From: Sporosarcina sp. FSL K6-1522
Lineage (GTDB): Bacteria; Bacillota; Bacilli; Bacillales_A; Planococcaceae
Direction: 5' to 3'
DNA length: 64,000 nucleotides
Assembly (NCBI RefSeq): GCF_038622445.1
Contig: NZ_CP152019.1
Span: forward strand, 620,001 to 684,000
Under the pieces are notes generated by a model. That model had not been told where the DNA came from and searched no databases. It saw only the letters and a list, made by a program, of their open reading frames with translations. Made by a program: the position numbers and the translations under genes. Shown piece by piece: positions 25,915-34,769 of the stretch. Numbering within the stretch: position 1 is the stretch's first letter; each line of letters starts with the position of its first letter.

Positions 25915-26212
25915 ACACTTTTCTTAATATAAAAGAAGGAGATTCAAATGGAGTTGGACAGCCAATTTCAACACCCTTCTTTTACTGGTTTCAAAAATCA
26001 CATGCTCGCAGATTGAAATTCCATCAACCGACTTGTTCTACACAGCCTCTATTCATAAAGATAATACGTATTAACCTTATTATTAATATTCCTTCCCAAA
26101 ATGAACCTCACCACTATTATATGATCGAGTATTTTAGAAGTCGATGGAGTTATCAGTTTTATCAAAATTGCTTAATTGACATTTCTTCGTTCGTTTAGGC
26201 TATAATTAAAGA
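25915..26212. other. Gene-free stretch of about 300 bases
   Basis: AT-rich spacer. A frame is open across it on the plus strand, but it starts inside the terminator and its product has no recognisable features. The only signal I see is the promoter just before the IclR gene. Confidence 0.6.
26176..26206 (+). promoter_or_regulatory. Sigma-A promoter of the IclR gene, leaderless geometry
   Basis: TTGACA (26176-26181) and TATAAT (26201-26206) are both perfect but 19 bp apart. The -10 ends 6 bases before the ATG at 26213, so the predicted transcription start coincides with the start codon. No ribosome site is present. Confidence 0.65.
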
Positions 26213-27007
26213 ATGGAAACTACTAATCAAAACACACCAAAACAAACAATAAAAAAAGAAAATACGTCTGTCCAAGCCGTTGAGCGTGCTTTGTTACTGC
26301 TTAAACTAGTTGGAGAAAGTACAACGCCTATTTCAGTCGGTGAACTAGCCAAACAAGCTGCTTTGAACCGTACGACAGCTTGGCGATTGCTCGGTAGTCT
26401 AAAAAACCAAGGCTTCGTAGAAATTGATGCCGCTTCAAATGGTTATCAGCTCGGATATGCCGTACATCAGTTGCTCTCCCATAACGACTCGTACGGATCG
26501 CTTATACGGAGAGCCCGCCCAGTGCTAGAGGCATTAAAAGATGACATAGGTGAAACCGTTTTACTGAGTGTCCCGAAACACGATGGGATACTGGCAATTG
26601 ATCAAATAGACACTGACCATAGCGTGAGGTTAGTGGACTATTCCAATACAATTTCACCTTTACATTGTACATCAAACGGAAAAATTCTATTAAGTTTGCT
26701 GCCGGAAAAGGAGTTAAATGTGTTATTGGAGCAGCCTCTTGCATCCCATTCTACATATACAATCACAGATCCAGAAGAACTGCGGAAAGAGCTCGCAAAA
26801 ATTCGGATTCAAAAGATTGGAACGTCCATTGGAGAATTCGATGAGAATGAAAATGCCATTTCAGCACCGATTTTCGACAAGAGAGAAAATCTAGTTGCAT
26901 TTATTACCCTTGGAGGTCCTAGCTTCCGGCTCTCGAAAGAAAAATTATTGCAATTAGGCAATCGAATGTTAGAAGCCGCAAAAAAAATTGAAGATCAATT
27001 GGACTGA
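26213..27007 (+). CDS. IclR-family transcriptional regulator
   Basis: A 264-residue DNA-binding regulator. An N-terminal winged helix-turn-helix (about residues 18-80, with VGELAKQAALNRTTAWRLLGSL) is followed by an IclR effector-binding domain (about 90-262, with SPLHCTSNGKILLSLLPEKEL and IGTSIGEFDENENAISAPIFD). IclR proteins usually control adjacent catabolic or uptake genes in response to a small acid. The next gene on the same strand is an MFS transporter whose leader holds a perfect 15-bp palindrome. The message may be leaderless, as the -10 box lies just before the ATG. A strong terminator separates it from the transporter gene, so the two are transcribed separately. Confidence 0.92.
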   Translation: METTNQNTPKQTIKKENTSVQAVERALLLLKLVGESTTPISVGELAKQAALNRTTAWRLLGSLKNQGFVEIDAASNGYQLGYAVHQLLSHNDSYGSLIRRARPVLEALKDDIGETVLLSVPKHDGILAIDQIDTDHSVRLVDYSNTISPLHCTSNGKILLSLLPEKELNVLLEQPLASHSTYTITDPEELRKELAKIRIQKIGTSIGEFDENENAISAPIFDKRENLVAFITLGGPSFRLSKEKLLQLGNRMLEAAKKIEDQLD

Positions 27008-27036
27008 TTGGAAAAACATAAACACCTAAATAATTA

Positions 27037-27086
27037 AAAGAATGAACGCAACATTTTCAGAGGAAATGTTGCGTTCATTCTTTTTT
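27037..27086 (+). terminator. Strong terminator after the IclR gene
   Basis: A perfect stem of about 21 bp (AAAAGAATGAACGCAACATTT with its complement) is followed by a T run. Confidence 0.92.
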
Positions 27087-27100
27087 ATTTTCAAAAGTAT

Positions 27101-27130
27101 TTGACATAGGCTCAAACAAGAGACTATAAT
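27101..27130 (+). promoter_or_regulatory. Sigma-A promoter of the MFS transporter gene
   Basis: Perfect TTGACA (27101-27106) and TATAAT (27125-27130) with an 18-bp spacer. Transcription would start near 27137. Confidence 0.85.
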
Positions 27131-27158
27131 TCAAATAGTTTCACAATGCGCACTAGTA

Positions 27159-27173
27159 GTTCACATTGTGAAC
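27159..27173. promoter_or_regulatory. Candidate IclR operator
   Basis: GTTCACATTGTGAAC is a perfect 15-bp palindrome 22 bases after the predicted transcription start. A half-site-like TTTCACAATG lies about 20 bases upstream. Its position would let a bound repressor block elongation. Confidence 0.6.
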
Positions 27174-27193
27174 ATTAGATATATTCCTTTAAC

Positions 27194-27207
27194 TGAAAAC
27201 GCTTTCC
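27194..27207. promoter_or_regulatory. CcpA-binding cre site
   Basis: TGAAAACGCTTTCC matches the Bacillus cre consensus TGWAARCGYTWNCW except at the last base. It lies downstream of the transcription start, a position typical of roadblock catabolite repression. Confidence 0.7.
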
Positions 27208-27262
27208 TCTATAAGCGAATTCATATAGGAGGGTTATCATACATAAATGGAGGGTGATTTAA

Positions 27263-28612
27263 TTGGGAAGCCATAATGCAGTACTTGACACTCAAGAACA
27301 GAAAATCAAGCTAGATGATGCACCTCTCAATAAATTTCATGTCAAAATTGCAGGCCTTACGTTTGGAGCCCATTTCACGGATGGGTACATTTTAGGAATT
27401 GTCGGATTTGCACTTGCAATACTGACACCACAAATGGATTTAACCCCTTTTTGGATTGGCCTAATTGGGAGCTCTGCTTTACTCGGACTATTCTTAGGTA
27501 GTTTGGTGTTAGGCTGGGTATCTGATTATGTAGGTCGACAAAAAATATTTGTGCTCAGCTTTATCTTGATTACGGCGGCATCCATTTTGCAGTTCTTTGC
27601 TGATAGTCCGACAGAATTGGTCTTATATCGAATTTTGATTGGGATTGGACTTGGCGGTGACTATAGTGTTGGACATACGATGCTTGCTGAGTTTTCACCG
27701 CGTAAACACCGCGGAGTCTTACTAGGCTCATTTAGTGTTATTTGGACATTCGGTTATGTAGCAGCCAACTTAATTGGGATTATGGCCCTTGATTCATCCC
27801 CTGATGCTTGGCGTTGGATGTTGGCTTCATCAGCGATTCCAGCAGTCATTATTTTGCTCCTACGAATGGGTACACCAGAGTCCCCAAGATGGCTAATGAG
27901 TAAAGGACGAGCTGATGAAGCACAAGCCATTATTACAAAACACTTTGGCCCGAACGTAGTGCTCGATGATGAAAAAAAGCCTTCTGGAAAAACAGGCTTT
28001 GCAACATTGTTTAGTAAAGAACTACGTAAACGAACTGCATTTAACTGTATCTTCTTTGTTTGTCTAGTCATTCCTTATTTCGCAATCTACACGTTCTTGC
28101 CAAATATTTTAGAAGCAATTGGGCTTAATGAAGGATTCGGAACCGACTTCCTGCTAAATGGTCTCCTTATTATCGGGGCAGTTTTAGGTATTTTGTTTAC
28201 AATTAAGTTTTCACGTAGAGGTTTCTTGATTAGTTCTTTCATCGTGCTAATCGTTACACTAGCTCTTCTCAGCTTCTTACCTAGTAGCGCAACTGTATTG
28301 ATGATCATTTCCTTTGCGATTTTCACCCTTATTATGTCTGCTGTCAGTAATCTCGTTGGTGTTTTTCCAGCAGAAAGCTTCCCGACAGAAGTTCGTTCTT
28401 CTGGTGTCGGCCTTGCAACAGCCGTCAGTCGACTCGGTTCAGCGATTGGAACATTCTTACTACCAATCGGGATTGCTAATATAGGAATTCAAAATACAAT
28501 GCTTTGCCTTACAGGCGTTCTCGTTGTTGGAGCGATTGTCTCCATTGCATGGGCTCCAGAAACAAAATCATTGAGCCTCGGCGAGTCCAGCAACGCAAGC
28601 GTTAAAAATTAA
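27263..28612 (+). CDS. MFS transporter, sugar/aromatic-acid symporter type
   Basis: A 449-residue 12-helix membrane transporter. It carries the MFS motif GWVSDYVGRQKIF between helices 2 and 3, GIGLGGDYSVGHTMLAEF on helix 4 and FPAESFPTEVRSSGVGLATAVSRLGSAIGTF in the second half. These fit the metabolite:H+ symporter group that includes aromatic-acid, sugar and niacin-like carriers. The TTG start has GGAGGGTGA 4 bases upstream. The gene has its own promoter, followed by a palindromic operator and a cre site, so it is likely induced through the IclR regulator and repressed by preferred sugars. No catabolic gene is adjacent, so the substrate is unknown. Confidence 0.88.
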   Translation: MGSHNAVLDTQEQKIKLDDAPLNKFHVKIAGLTFGAHFTDGYILGIVGFALAILTPQMDLTPFWIGLIGSSALLGLFLGSLVLGWVSDYVGRQKIFVLSFILITAASILQFFADSPTELVLYRILIGIGLGGDYSVGHTMLAEFSPRKHRGVLLGSFSVIWTFGYVAANLIGIMALDSSPDAWRWMLASSAIPAVIILLLRMGTPESPRWLMSKGRADEAQAIITKHFGPNVVLDDEKKPSGKTGFATLFSKELRKRTAFNCIFFVCLVIPYFAIYTFLPNILEAIGLNEGFGTDFLLNGLLIIGAVLGILFTIKFSRRGFLISSFIVLIVTLALLSFLPSSATVLMIISFAIFTLIMSAVSNLVGVFPAESFPTEVRSSGVGLATAVSRLGSAIGTFLLPIGIANIGIQNTMLCLTGVLVVGAIVSIAWAPETKSLSLGESSNASVKN

Positions 28613-28628
28613 ATTTGCTACTCAAATG

Positions 28629-28666
28629 AAAACAGCCTCTCGGTATTCTCTGAGAGGCTGTTTTCA
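28629..28666 (+). terminator. Terminator after the MFS gene
   Basis: GAAAACAGCCTCTC pairs with GAGAGGCTGTTTTC. Confidence 0.88.
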
Positions 28667-28777
28667 ATGAAGTTGTATAAAGAGGAAACGTATCCTCAAA
28701 GCGTTGTAATTGAGATCCTTTAGCACGAACTTCTTTTTAGAACCTTCTGAATTAAATGGTCAATCTAAATACTTTCA

Positions 28778-28786
28778 TGGTATAAT
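28778..28786 (+). promoter_or_regulatory. Extended -10 promoter of the NCS2 permease gene
   Basis: TGGTATAAT is a perfect extended -10 element 33 bases before the TTG start. No good -35 is visible. Confidence 0.6.
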
Positions 28787-28819
28787 TCCCTTCATATTGG
28801 AAGTTTAGGAGTGAGTAGA

Positions 28820-30130
28820 TTGGAAGAAAAACCATTGCGACCGTCTGTTACGTTGTTAGCTGGATTTCAATGGCTGTTCTTTATGTTTGCCAACACAGTC
28901 GTCATTCCGATTTCAGTCGGTGGGGCTTTTCAGTTGGAGCAAATTGAAATTGTTTCGGCCATCCAGCGTTCTTTCATTTTCACTGGGATTGCCTGCCTGC
29001 TACAAGGGTTCTTTGGGCATCGATTAGCATTAATGGAAGGGCAGTCTGGGCTTTGGTGGGGGGTTATTTTAAGTTTAGCCGCCACAGCAAGTACGATGAA
29101 TCTTGAGCTGACAACGGTTGGTGGTAGCATTGCCGTTGGAGTGATGATTTCTGGTGTATTAGTTGCCGTGTTTGGCTTACTCGGCATGGGTGAACTGTTA
29201 AAAAAGTGGTTTACCCCTATTGTGATGTTCGTCTTTCTTTTATTATTAGCTAACCAACTCATCTCCATTTTCTTGAAAGGGATGATTGGGCTCAACGCTG
29301 GCGATACCATTGACGTAAAAGTGGCTATTTTTTCCTTCGTCCTTGCGATCATTACGATTCTCATTCACGTGAAAGGCAAAGGGATTATTAGTAGTTTGAA
29401 TCTGTTAATTGGGATGGTTGTTGGCTGGATTGCAGCTGTTTTACTCTTTCCAACGGAGGCAACCGAAACGATTCGCACCGTTCCCTTTCTTACATGGTTT
29501 CCTTGGGGGCAGCCTACGCTTGAATGGGGCGTTGTCATTAGCGTTGTCATTACGGGGTTATTGAACACGACCAACACGATTGCCACTTTAAAAGGGGCAG
29601 AAGATATTTATGAAAGGGATACAACACCTGCGCAATACCGAGCTTCCTTCTTACTAACAGGATCCTTATCGACATTTGCGGGCATGCTGGGCCTTGTCCC
29701 TTATGCACCCTATGCTTCCTCCCTTGGCTTTTTGCAATCGACAGGTATTCGGGAACGAGCACCTTTTTTTGTTGGCTCACTGTTATTTGTTGTCTTAGGT
29801 ATGGTTCCCGCGCTGAGCGCTTTTTTCTCTACCATCCCGCATAGTGTCGGCAATACAGTGTTGTTCGTCGCCTATTTGCAATTATTCCGTTCTGCCCTTC
29901 GCAACATTGAAGGCTTAACATTTGAACCAAAAACGGTCTATCGAATTGCGTTACCTGCATTAATAGGACTGTCCATTATGTCCATGCCTACAACTGCTTT
30001 TGCAACGGTCCCAACACTTTTACAACCTCTTCTTTCGAATGGTATGCTCGTTGGGATTTTGGTTGCGCTCTTGATGGAGTTGATCTATTATCTTGGGCAA
30101 CAGAAGCATGTCATTGGTAAATCGAACTAA
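28820..30130 (+). CDS. NCS2-family nucleobase (uracil/xanthine-type) permease
   Basis: A 436-residue membrane protein with about 12-14 hydrophobic segments, importing a purine or pyrimidine base, probably with protons. Family traits are the FANTVVIPISVGGAFQL start of helix 1, the GHRLALMEGQSGLWWG segment (about residues 67-82) and the second-half NTTNTIATLKGAEDIY block (about 241-256), which corresponds to the NAT signature region. The closest general type is the YbbY/PurK-like branch of Bacillus, but the substrate cannot be fixed. The TTG at 28820 is favoured over GTG 28811 because AGGAGTGAG lies at proper distance. No purine riboswitch was found in the leader. Confidence 0.8.
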   Translation: MEEKPLRPSVTLLAGFQWLFFMFANTVVIPISVGGAFQLEQIEIVSAIQRSFIFTGIACLLQGFFGHRLALMEGQSGLWWGVILSLAATASTMNLELTTVGGSIAVGVMISGVLVAVFGLLGMGELLKKWFTPIVMFVFLLLLANQLISIFLKGMIGLNAGDTIDVKVAIFSFVLAIITILIHVKGKGIISSLNLLIGMVVGWIAAVLLFPTEATETIRTVPFLTWFPWGQPTLEWGVVISVVITGLLNTTNTIATLKGAEDIYERDTTPAQYRASFLLTGSLSTFAGMLGLVPYAPYASSLGFLQSTGIRERAPFFVGSLLFVVLGMVPALSAFFSTIPHSVGNTVLFVAYLQLFRSALRNIEGLTFEPKTVYRIALPALIGLSIMSMPTTAFATVPTLLQPLLSNGMLVGILVALLMELIYYLGQQKHVIGKSN

Positions 30131-30135
30131 ATAGC

Positions 30136-30190
30136 ACTATAAAAAACATGGCAATCGGAATTTTCTTCCGCCGCCATGTTTTTTATAGTA
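30136..30190. terminator. Bidirectional terminator
   Basis: ACTATAAAAAACATGGC pairs perfectly with its complement at 30173-30189, between the converging permease and phnX genes. Confidence 0.92.
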
Positions 30191-30194
30191 CCGC

Positions 30195-31037
30195 TTATAC
30201 TATGCCCGCAACACGATACGATGCCTTTACCCCTGGTCGATAACCATCTTGCAGAAGACCATTAATCCGTTCAATCAGCTTTGGCAGTTCCGCCATCGTT
30301 GCAATTGTAAAATCTGCACCATTTTGCGTAAATGTATCCACCGTCTTCGCGATAATTGCCTCTTTGTCCGCATCTGCTAAAGCCGCAAATTCCTCCGCAC
30401 TCAGCCCCATTTCGGAGCTACCAATAACGACACCAACAGACCACACACCCGCATTAACGCCTTCTTTAATATCCGAAGTCGTATCACCGACTTTGACAAC
30501 CTTCCATGATGCCTGAAGTTTAAGAGCCTCCATATTGCGATGAATCATATACGGATACGGCCTACCGACAGAATCCGTGTCATCTGGCGTACAATAAAAG
30601 TCTGGATTATAGCCCTTTTTCAAGGCGTTCGGCACAACAACATCCATCATCGTCTTCGTATAGCCTGTTGTGGAACCAATTTTCAACCCTTGTGCTTTTA
30701 ACGCCTCCACTGTCTCAATAACTCCTGGAATCGGATCTGTATACGTTGATAAGGAAGCCATCAGTGCAGGGACGAATTCAGCATAGAGCTGTTCCACGTC
30801 TTGTTCGTTGAATGACCTTCCATATCGCTCTTCCCATAACTTTGACACTCTAGGCATAGACAGCATTGCACGAATATGATCAATTTTCAGCATGCCCATT
30901 GGTTCTCTCGCTTCTTTCATCGTCACATGAATACCTGCATTTTTGAAAATATCTACAAATACATTAACAGGTGCAAAGCAACCAAAGTCAACCGTCGTTC
31001 CTGCCCAATCAAAAATAACGCCCTCTACTTTACTCAT
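30195..31037 (-). CDS. phnX: Phosphonoacetaldehyde hydrolase
   Basis: Cleaves phosphonoacetaldehyde to acetaldehyde and phosphate, the last step of 2-aminoethylphosphonate use. The 280-residue HAD-superfamily protein has the nucleophile in FDWAGTTVDFG (Asp10) and the Schiff-base lysine in MGMLKIDHIRAM (Lys51), which sets phosphonatases apart from other HAD enzymes. GDTTSDIKEGVNAGVW is the acidic metal-binding motif. The ATG overlaps the phnW stop by 4 bases (ATGA), so it is translationally coupled. It is the last gene of the phosphonate operon and ends at a strong bidirectional terminator. Confidence 0.95.
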   Translation of the reverse strand: MSKVEGVIFDWAGTTVDFGCFAPVNVFVDIFKNAGIHVTMKEAREPMGMLKIDHIRAMLSMPRVSKLWEERYGRSFNEQDVEQLYAEFVPALMASLSTYTDPIPGVIETVEALKAQGLKIGSTTGYTKTMMDVVVPNALKKGYNPDFYCTPDDTDSVGRPYPYMIHRNMEALKLQASWKVVKVGDTTSDIKEGVNAGVWSVGVVIGSSEMGLSAEEFAALADADKEAIIAKTVDTFTQNGADFTIATMAELPKLIERINGLLQDGYRPGVKASYRVAGIV

Positions 31038-32128
31038 ACCGCCACCGCCTTCATATAGTCTTCTACAATGTCGCAAAGCTCTATAATATCTTCCTCGTAA
31101 ATTTCACCGATATTCCCAATGCGGAACGTATCTACATCCGTCAGCTTACCCGGATAAATCACATAGCCTCTTTCTTTAATAAAGGCATAGAAATCAGCAA
31201 AGTTAAAGGCTTTATACGGGAATAAGAACGTTGTAATAATCGGCGATTGTTTTTCAATAGAAATATACGCATGCATATCCACCTGTGCTAAACGTTGTCT
31301 TAACAACTCATTATTGCGCTGATAGCGAGCACAGCGAGCCGGAATACCACCTTCAGCTAACAGCTCTTCTACTGCCTTTGCAAATGCTGCTACGACATGT
31401 GTTGGAGATGTATAACGCCATTTTCCGTCCTTGTTCATCTCTTTCCACTGATCATATAAATCCAGTGACAAGCTACGTGCATTGCCCTCACATGTTAGTA
31501 ATTTCTCGAGCTTAGCAATCACAAAACCAAAACCTGGAACCCCTTGAATACATTTATTGGCACTGCTCACTAAATAATCAATGCCCAGTTCAGCTACATT
31601 AATATCAATTCCACCGAAGCTACTCATAGCATCAATAATAAGCGTTTTGTTATGCGCCTTCGCTACTGCCGCAATCATTTCAATTGGATTCAACATCCCC
31701 GTCGTCGTTTCACAATGAACCATCGCGATATGCGTAATAGAAGGATCCACTTCTAACAGACAGTTTAATTCTGATTCCACTGGATATTCATCATAAGCTA
31801 CACTGTACTCCACGTAGTTCAATCCTATGTATTGCGCCATTTGTACAATACGCTTCCCGTACGCACCGTTCGTCACAATGAGTACTTTATCTTCTTTAGC
31901 GATAGCTGTCGTCAGTACCGATTCCACCACGAACGAACCGCTACCTTGCATAAGAACAGTTGTATACTGCTCTTCTGTCACATGTGCCAATTCAAGTAAT
32001 TGTGTACGTATTTTTTGGGTAATTTCTTTATAGTCATCCTCCCATGTACAACGATCTAGTAACATCTCCTGCTTCACTGTAGTCGTTGTCGTCAATGGAC
32101 CTGGTGTTAGTAGTTTGTACGTATTCAT
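31034..32128 (-). CDS. phnW: 2-aminoethylphosphonate:pyruvate aminotransferase
   Basis: PLP enzyme converting 2-aminoethylphosphonate and pyruvate to phosphonoacetaldehyde and alanine. The 364-residue protein starts with the family motif KLLTPGPLTTT. IIDAMSSFGGID holds the PLP-pyridine Asp, and SSANKCIQGVPGFGF carries the PLP lysine (about Lys192). The ATG at 32128 has a GGAGCGG site; a longer frame to 32149 lacks one. It is coupled to phnX and follows the importer genes, so uptake and breakdown of the phosphonate are encoded together. Confidence 0.95.
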   Translation of the reverse strand: MNTYKLLTPGPLTTTTTVKQEMLLDRCTWEDDYKEITQKIRTQLLELAHVTEEQYTTVLMQGSGSFVVESVLTTAIAKEDKVLIVTNGAYGKRIVQMAQYIGLNYVEYSVAYDEYPVESELNCLLEVDPSITHIAMVHCETTTGMLNPIEMIAAVAKAHNKTLIIDAMSSFGGIDINVAELGIDYLVSSANKCIQGVPGFGFVIAKLEKLLTCEGNARSLSLDLYDQWKEMNKDGKWRYTSPTHVVAAFAKAVEELLAEGGIPARCARYQRNNELLRQRLAQVDMHAYISIEKQSPIITTFLFPYKAFNFADFYAFIKERGYVIYPGKLTDVDTFRIGNIGEIYEEDIIELCDIVEDYMKAVAV

Positions 32129-32149
32129 ATTGATCCGCTCCTCAGTCAT

Positions 32150-33136
32150 TTAGTTAGCTGCTTTAAAAAAGTCTTGGTGCTGTTGTAAAAGTTCGACCGT
32201 TAATGGCTGGTCAAATTGTTTGGAATGAGTCGGCTGATTAACCGCTGACACCGTTTCTCCTTCATACAATGCAACTGGATAGTGCTCCAGCAACTCTTCG
32301 CGTGCATCCTTTGTAATAACCGCAGCCATTTCCGTCGCTAATTTCGTTGTTTCCTCGTCTTTTTTCACAACCGCTACCGCTTCTGTCAAGGAGAAATTCC
32401 CCTCAGTTGGATCGACGTACTCAATCGGTAAACCCGATTCTTTCGCTACAACCGCTTGATAACGTAAACCGAAGCCAACGGCCACTTCACCCGCCTGTAC
32501 TTTCTTAATAGGACCTGATCCTGAACTTTCAAGATGTGGACCTGTATTCGCGATTAAATCTTGAAGAACCGTTTGTCCCTCTTCCTCCCCATACTCACTA
32601 ATAATCGCTTGTACGAAGAGCCAACCTGTTGAGGATGCCATAATATTTGGAATCGATACGAGCCCTTTAAATTCGGGTTTTGCTAAATCTTTTAGGGAAG
32701 TTGGCATCGGCAAACCTTTGTCTTTCAACACTTCTGTATTAACAAAAATGGCTCCTGTATTCGCTAAGATTGGTGCATAGTAAGCAGGATGTTGTTCCAA
32801 TGCCTCCGTACCGAATGAGACATCTGTAAACATTTCATGCTCTTGCTGTGCACTTTCGATGAAATACGAACTCATCGTTACAAGATCCGCTTCGATTTTA
32901 TCGCCCTCTGCCATGAGCTTTCCGCCCAATTCAGAAGTGCCTAACGATTGCAGCATATACTTGTCTTCATATCCCGCCGCATCCAATGCACTTGCCATCG
33001 CATCTGAAGCCGCTTCATCCCCATTTGTATAAATAACCACTTTCCCACCAGCTGCTTCTCCACTGCTACAACCGGCTAATGCCAGGACCACACCTAAAGC
33101 TACAAGTGATAACCAAATTCCTTTGATCTTTTTCAA
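32150..33136 (-). CDS. 2-aminoethylphosphonate ABC transporter substrate-binding lipoprotein
   Basis: A 328-residue exported receptor of the iron(III)/2-aminoethylphosphonate-type binding protein family. The signal peptide ends in a lipobox VLALAGC, so Cys about 24 is the lipid anchor. The mature part has the two-lobed pattern of the family (VVIYTNGDEAAS at its start, IPNIMASSTGWLFVQAI in the middle, YPVALYEGE near the end). The start is the TTG at 33136, with AAGGAGG 7-8 bases upstream; the frame upstream overlaps the permease gene and would spoil the signal peptide. Position between the permease and phnW supports 2-aminoethylphosphonate as ligand. Confidence 0.9.
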   Translation of the reverse strand: MKKIKGIWLSLVALGVVLALAGCSSGEAAGGKVVIYTNGDEAASDAMASALDAAGYEDKYMLQSLGTSELGGKLMAEGDKIEADLVTMSSYFIESAQQEHEMFTDVSFGTEALEQHPAYYAPILANTGAIFVNTEVLKDKGLPMPTSLKDLAKPEFKGLVSIPNIMASSTGWLFVQAIISEYGEEEGQTVLQDLIANTGPHLESSGSGPIKKVQAGEVAVGFGLRYQAVVAKESGLPIEYVDPTEGNFSLTEAVAVVKKDEETTKLATEMAAVITKDAREELLEHYPVALYEGETVSAVNQPTHSKQFDQPLTVELLQQHQDFFKAAN

Positions 33137-33149
33137 TTTACTTTCCTCC

Positions 33150-34769
33150 TTATCGTTGAGTAGATACCCTTTTTTGAAAATAATCACACAGCAATTTCAC
33201 GATGATATTGGTTACAAAAATGAGTAACGATAGCATGAAAATTTCATTGAATTTCCCAAAATGCTGTAACTCTTTAATCTTGCTTGCCACCAATGAGGTT
33301 TGTGCCGTAACGAGGAAGATAATCCCACTAATCGTGACCATCGCATTGACAAAGTAATAACTAAACATCTCAATGACCGTCGACACCGAATTCGGTAAAA
33401 TGACCCGCCGAATCGTCTGCAACCAACTATCTCCTAGCAACTCTCCCGTTGTCTCCCATGTTGGATTCATTTTAGATAGTGCATTTTTTGCCATTAAATA
33501 TGGTGTTGTAAAGAAATGGACGATATTACAAAGCATGATAATGGCGAAAGTACCTTTTAAGCTACTGCCGTTAAACAGCAGTAAGTACGATAGCCCCAAC
33601 ACCATGCCCGGTACTGTGTTCGTCATCATGGCTACGGCATCCAGTGATGATTTTCCTTTGACGGCTGTTCGAACGTTTAACACAGCTGCGGAAAATGCAA
33701 TGCACGTCCCAAATACCGCAGTCAATAAAGCTACAAACAAGGAATTTTTATAGACTGCCGTTAAGTCACTCGATTCGAATGTATCTATAAAATGCTTAAA
33801 CGTGAACGTCAGATCATACGGATAACTACTGACAAATGGTGCCACAAACATCACTGCAAACACCGATAGCATCACGAATAACACTGCACCTGAGACAAGC
33901 CCAAATCCTATATCTCTGCCTTTATGTGGCATAAGTTCCGTCTCGCCAAACTTGTCATAATGGAAATTGAGCTTTTCGAGATAATTTAATAGGAGAACAC
34001 CAAACACCGCCGGCACAAGCATAACAACCGCAATCGCTGCGCCATGATTAAAATTCGGAATGGAACCGAGCATCACTTGGTATAGCTGCGTGGCAACAAC
34101 CGAATACGTCCCCCCGACTGAAGCCGGTATCCCAAAATCCGTAAAGCTAAGGATGAAGGACAAGACAAATGCGCCGCCTAACGTACCTACTAATGGTCGA
34201 ATAATGGTGTTTTTAAAACTTCTGATCGTCCCATCACCCATGAGCTTGGAAACGACAATATACTTTTTATCAATGTACTTGAAGGAGTTATTAATCAGTA
34301 AAAAAGCAGCCGGTAATGTATACATCACATAACCCATTAATAACCCGTTAAAGCCGTAAATCTCCACTAGATTGCGTCCAACAATCTTGGTGATAATTCC
34401 TTGATTACCAAACGAATAGATAATCGCAAAACCATATGTAATTGTGGGGAGCAACATCGGAAGAAGAATCCCCGTTTTAATCACCGTTTTTAACGGTCTG
34501 TAAATTCGTGTACAATTCACCGCGTAGGCCAGCATAAAGGCCAGTATCGTTGTAATAACCGCCGTCAAACTGGATACTTTTACGCTATTACCAATGGACG
34601 TCAGCAGCTCTTGATCCGACAGCACGGCCAGGTAATTGGCGAAATTAAATCCCTCACTCGTTTGAAACGAACGAACAAACAAGATGCCCAGCGGGACGAC
34701 TAGAAAGGCGGCGAATAACGCCAGAACTGGGATATAGATGACGCGCATCGCCGGTTTGACATTAGGCAT
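33150..34769 (-). CDS. 2-aminoethylphosphonate ABC transporter permease, two-domain fusion
   Basis: A 539-residue inner-membrane permease with about 12 hydrophobic segments, made of two tandem BPD_transp_1 domains (about residues 55-265 and 340-535). Each half carries an EAA-type loop: a region around LMGDGTIRSFKNTIIRPLVG in the first half and ELLGDSWLQTIRRVILPNS in the second. This single-chain layout is known for the 2-aminoethylphosphonate and iron-type importers, in contrast to the two-gene PhnUV form. The ATG at 34769 overlaps the end of the ATPase gene, implying coupling. Confidence 0.9.
   Translation of the reverse strand: MPNVKPAMRVIYIPVLALFAAFLVVPLGILFVRSFQTSEGFNFANYLAVLSDQELLTSIGNSVKVSSLTAVITTILAFMLAYAVNCTRIYRPLKTVIKTGILLPMLLPTITYGFAIIYSFGNQGIITKIVGRNLVEIYGFNGLLMGYVMYTLPAAFLLINNSFKYIDKKYIVVSKLMGDGTIRSFKNTIIRPLVGTLGGAFVLSFILSFTDFGIPASVGGTYSVVATQLYQVMLGSIPNFNHGAAIAVVMLVPAVFGVLLLNYLEKLNFHYDKFGETELMPHKGRDIGFGLVSGAVLFVMLSVFAVMFVAPFVSSYPYDLTFTFKHFIDTFESSDLTAVYKNSLFVALLTAVFGTCIAFSAAVLNVRTAVKGKSSLDAVAMMTNTVPGMVLGLSYLLLFNGSSLKGTFAIIMLCNIVHFFTTPYLMAKNALSKMNPTWETTGELLGDSWLQTIRRVILPNSVSTVIEMFSYYFVNAMVTISGIIFLVTAQTSLVASKIKELQHFGKFNEIFMLSLLIFVTNIIVKLLCDYFQKRVSTQR

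Noticed and set aside
25866..26198. 110-codon plus-strand frame after the broken chemoreceptor
   Set aside because: It starts at the terminator, has odd composition and no recognisable feature; treated as non-coding.
29360..29380. TTCACGTGAAAG as a third parS-like site
   Set aside because: Inside the permease coding sequence and explained by His-Val-Lys codons; too many mismatches to the consensus.
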